Below the pieces are notes generated by a model. That model ran no database searches, was not told the origin of the DNA, and worked only from the letters and a program-made list of their open reading frames with translations. Positions 5,241 to 7,431 of a stretch of DNA of 7,431 nt are shown piece after piece; the first letter of the stretch is position 1, and each line of letters begins with the position of its first letter. Position numbers and translations under genes: made by a program. The stretch is from Sphingobacteriales bacterium (lineage in GTDB: Bacteria; Bacteroidota; Bacteroidia; Chitinophagales; Chitinophagaceae): assembly GCA_947463665.1 (NCBI GenBank), contig CANHUD010000113.1, positions 1 to 7,431 of the forward strand, in the 5' to 3' direction.

Positions 5241-7431
5241 ATGAACATACGATTGCTTGCTATTGCCCTGCTGTTATGCCTATCAGCAGCAGCGCAAAAG
5301 AATGTACTGTCTGTACATTCTCTCCGATGTGAACATCTGACTGATCCAATAGGTATGGATGCACCACTTCCACGCTTCAGCTGGAAACTGCAGTCTGCTC
5401 AGGAAAATGTTTTGCAGACTTCTTACCAGCTCCGCATCTCAGCGGATGCCCAGGGCCGAAAAGTACTGCACACGTTTATGCAATCTTCAGACGCCTCTGT
5501 AGATGTTTCGCATGCTTTCCCGCTGAAATCGTTAACCCGCTATTACTGGCAGATAAGGGTAAAAGACAATAAAGGGAACCAGTCGGATTGGAGCCAGCCG
5601 GCATTTTTTGAAACCGGATTCATGGATCAGCCGTGGAAAGCGCAATGGATCGAACCGGAAAAGACAGTCGATCTGAAAAAAAGTCTGCCAACCTTACTGG
5701 TCCGAAAATCCTTTACGATTTCCAAAAAGATTTTTTCTGCCCGCCTGTACATCACGGCCCGGGGGCTTTACCTTCCTACGCTGAACGGTAAAAATGTAAC
5801 CGATTATGTGTTTACACCCGGTTGGACATCCTACAACAAAAGACTTCAGTACCAGGCATTTGATGTAACCTCCCTGCTCCAGTCTGGCGAAAATGCCATT
5901 GGGGTAGGACTGGCTGAAGGCTGGTATAAAGGCACCCTGGGCTGGACCGATAACCGGAATCTCTATGGAAAAAAACTGGGACTGCTCGCTGAATTGAGGA
6001 TCCGCTATACAGACGGCTCAGAAGCCATTATCCCAACAGACGAAAGCTGGAAGGCTACAGATAACGGGCCCGTCCGCATGTCCGGCATTTATGATGGTGA
6101 AACCTATGATGCCCGGATGGAGATTCAGGGCTGGAATAAGCCAGGCTTTAACGATAACAACTGGTGGCCGGTACAGCTATCGGACCAGCAAAAACAAACA
6201 CTTACCTGGCAGCAGGGTGCGTTTGTAAAAAGAGTGGAAGAATTTAAACCCATCAGGATTTTTCGCACACCCAAAGGAGAGCTCGTAGCCGACATGGGGC
6301 AAAACATGGTGGGTCGGATGAAAATCAGGGTTCAGGGGCCAAAGGGCACTACGGTCCGCATTACACATGCGGAAGTACTGGATAAGGCCGGAAATTTTTA
6401 CACTGAAAACCTGAGGGCTGCAAAAGTTACGCTTGAGTATACCCTCAAAGGCGAGGGAATGGAAGAATATGAACCCTGGTATACCTTCATGGGTTTCCGC
6501 TATATCAGACTCGAAGGATATCCGGGTGACCTCAAACCGGAGCATCTTACAGGGATAGTGATCCATTCCGAGATGCAGCCTACATCCACCTTTGAAACGT
6601 CTCATCCGCTTATCAACCAGTTGCAGAAAAACATCATCTGGGGGCATAAAGGAAATTTTCTGGATGTGCCTACCGATTGTCCGCAAAGGGATGAGCGGCT
6701 TGGGTGGACCGGTGATGCACAGGCATTCATTCGAACAGCCGCTTTCAACATGGACGTTCAGGCCTTCTTCACTAAATGGCTAAAAGATGTAGAGGCCGAC
6801 CAGTTTGAAAATGGAGCCATACCTTTTGTGGTTCCCGATGTTTTACGTAACAATGGAACGTCAGCGGGATGGGCCGATGTGGCTGTTATCGCTCCCTGGA
6901 CCATCTACACCAGTTATGGAGATAAACGTCTGCTGGAAGAGCAGTATCCTTCCATGAAACGATTTGTGGAATACATTCGTTCCGTTGCCGGCACTTCCAT
7001 GATCTGGAAAAATGGAAGTGTATTTGGCGACTGGCTGTATTATCATCCGGAACTGTTTCAGCATACGACCGCTGATGGACATACAGATCGTAACCTGATC
7101 TCCACTGCTTTTTACGCCTATTCTACCTCCCTGCTTGCCAAATCAGCCGCTGTGCTGGGTAAGCAGGACGATGCGTCTCAGTATAACCGACTATTTGAAC
7201 AGATCAGAGATGTGTTCAATAAAGAATATGTATCGCCTGCGGGACGGGTGTATTCCGGATCTCAAACCGGTTATGTGCTGGCCCTTCATTTTGACTTACT
7301 ACCTGAATCGGTTCGTATGAAGGCTGCTGAAAATCTGGCGGAGGATATTAAAAGCAGGGGGAATCATTTGTCTACCGGATTTCTCGGTACTCCCTATCTC
7401 TGCCATGTGCTCAGTCGCTTTGGCCAGCAGG
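5241..7431 (+). CDS. Secreted GH78 alpha-L-rhamnosidase, partial (C-terminus beyond right edge)
   Basis: Inverting glycoside hydrolase that removes terminal alpha-L-rhamnose from plant or algal polysaccharides, glycosides or bacterial glycans. The open frame starts at ATG 5241 and continues through 730 codons to the window edge. Residues 1-18 are a signal peptide (RLLAIALLLCLSAAA, likely cut before Gln19), with no proper lipobox at Cys13. A fibronectin-like N-terminal domain follows (about 23-128, DAPLPRFSW and RYYWQIRVKD), then the rhamnosidase N-terminal module (about 153-310, with LAEGWYKGTLGW and GIYDGETYDAR at 282-292), a beta-sandwich region (about 345-430, DMGQNMVGR at 351-359, FMGFRYIRLEGY) and the catalytic (alpha/alpha)6 barrel from about 440. 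The family signature is clear at PTDCPQRDERLGWTGDAQ (477-494): Asp479, Arg483, Glu485 (probable general acid), Trp489 and Asp492. GDW follows at 596-598. The probable catalytic base lies beyond the edge. No SusC/SusD genes are in view, so the target glycan is unknown. Confidence 0.95.
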   Translation, partial: MNIRLLAIALLLCLSAAAQKNVLSVHSLRCEHLTDPIGMDAPLPRFSWKLQSAQENVLQTSYQLRISADAQGRKVLHTFMQSSDASVDVSHAFPLKSLTRYYWQIRVKDNKGNQSDWSQPAFFETGFMDQPWKAQWIEPEKTVDLKKSLPTLLVRKSFTISKKIFSARLYITARGLYLPTLNGKNVTDYVFTPGWTSYNKRLQYQAFDVTSLLQSGENAIGVGLAEGWYKGTLGWTDNRNLYGKKLGLLAELRIRYTDGSEAIIPTDESWKATDNGPVRMSGIYDGETYDARMEIQGWNKPGFNDNNWWPVQLSDQQKQTLTWQQGAFVKRVEEFKPIRIFRTPKGELVADMGQNMVGRMKIRVQGPKGTTVRITHAEVLDKAGNFYTENLRAAKVTLEYTLKGEGMEEYEPWYTFMGFRYIRLEGYPGDLKPEHLTGIVIHSEMQPTSTFETSHPLINQLQKNIIWGHKGNFLDVPTDCPQRDERLGWTGDAQAFIRTAAFNMDVQAFFTKWLKDVEADQFENGAIPFVVPDVLRNNGTSAGWADVAVIAPWTIYTSYGDKRLLEEQYPSMKRFVEYIRSVAGTSMIWKNGSVFGDWLYYHPELFQHTTADGHTDRNLISTAFYAYSTSLLAKSAAVLGKQDDASQYNRLFEQIRDVFNKEYVSPAGRVYSGSQTGYVLALHFDLLPESVRMKAAENLAEDIKSRGNHLSTGFLGTPYLCHVLSRFGQQ

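Noticed and set aside
6177..6686. 169-codon open frame on the minus strand
   Set aside because: It lies wholly opposite the conserved GH78 coding frame, resembles no family I recognise and is best explained as an antisense shadow.

Overview
The window looks like chromosomal DNA from a member of the Bacteroidota. Start codons mostly lack a Shine-Dalgarno sequence. The protein families are those typical of this phylum: a Do/HtrA protease with a short N-terminal anchor, a short LuxC-like acyl-CoA reductase divergent from an Alvin-type ferredoxin with a long insert, a stand-alone PASTA protein beside D-Ala-D-Ala ligase, and a secreted GH78 rhamnosidase. The base composition is near-even, which suggests the Chitinophagia/Cytophagia side of the phylum over low-GC flavobacteria; that placement is inference. 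I see no RNA genes, insertion sequences, CRISPR arrays, phage genes or attachment sites.

Layout. Positions 1-2143 are read leftward: an HtrA/Do-type envelope protease (cut by the left edge inside its PDZ domain), a 179-bp gap carrying a perfect 8-bp inverted repeat, then a LuxC-family acyl-CoA reductase. A 77-bp AT-rich divergent promoter region (2144-2220) separates these from a rightward directon running from 2221 to the right edge: 2[4Fe-4S] ferredoxin, DUF4440/NTF2-like lipoprotein, D-alanine--D-alanine ligase, membrane-anchored three-PASTA protein, single-domain rhodanese, and a secreted GH78 alpha-L-rhamnosidase cut by the right edge. Gaps in the directon are 17, 19, 1, 19 and 21 bp and no terminator is visible, so the six genes could share one transcript.

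How the genes fit together. The ligase and the PASTA protein (TAA, one base, ATG) form a peptidoglycan pair: one makes the D-Ala-D-Ala end of the stem peptide, the other carries periplasmic domains of a type that can bind muropeptides. The reductase and ferredoxin face each other across a shared control region and may form a redox pair of unassigned role. The protease, lipoprotein and rhamnosidase all act in or beyond the periplasm. The window is mainly housekeeping and envelope genes of known families. The points most worth a second look are the reductase/ferredoxin pair and its palindrome, the kinase-less PASTA protein, and the inverted repeat in front of the protease gene. I found no clear evidence of a wholly new system.
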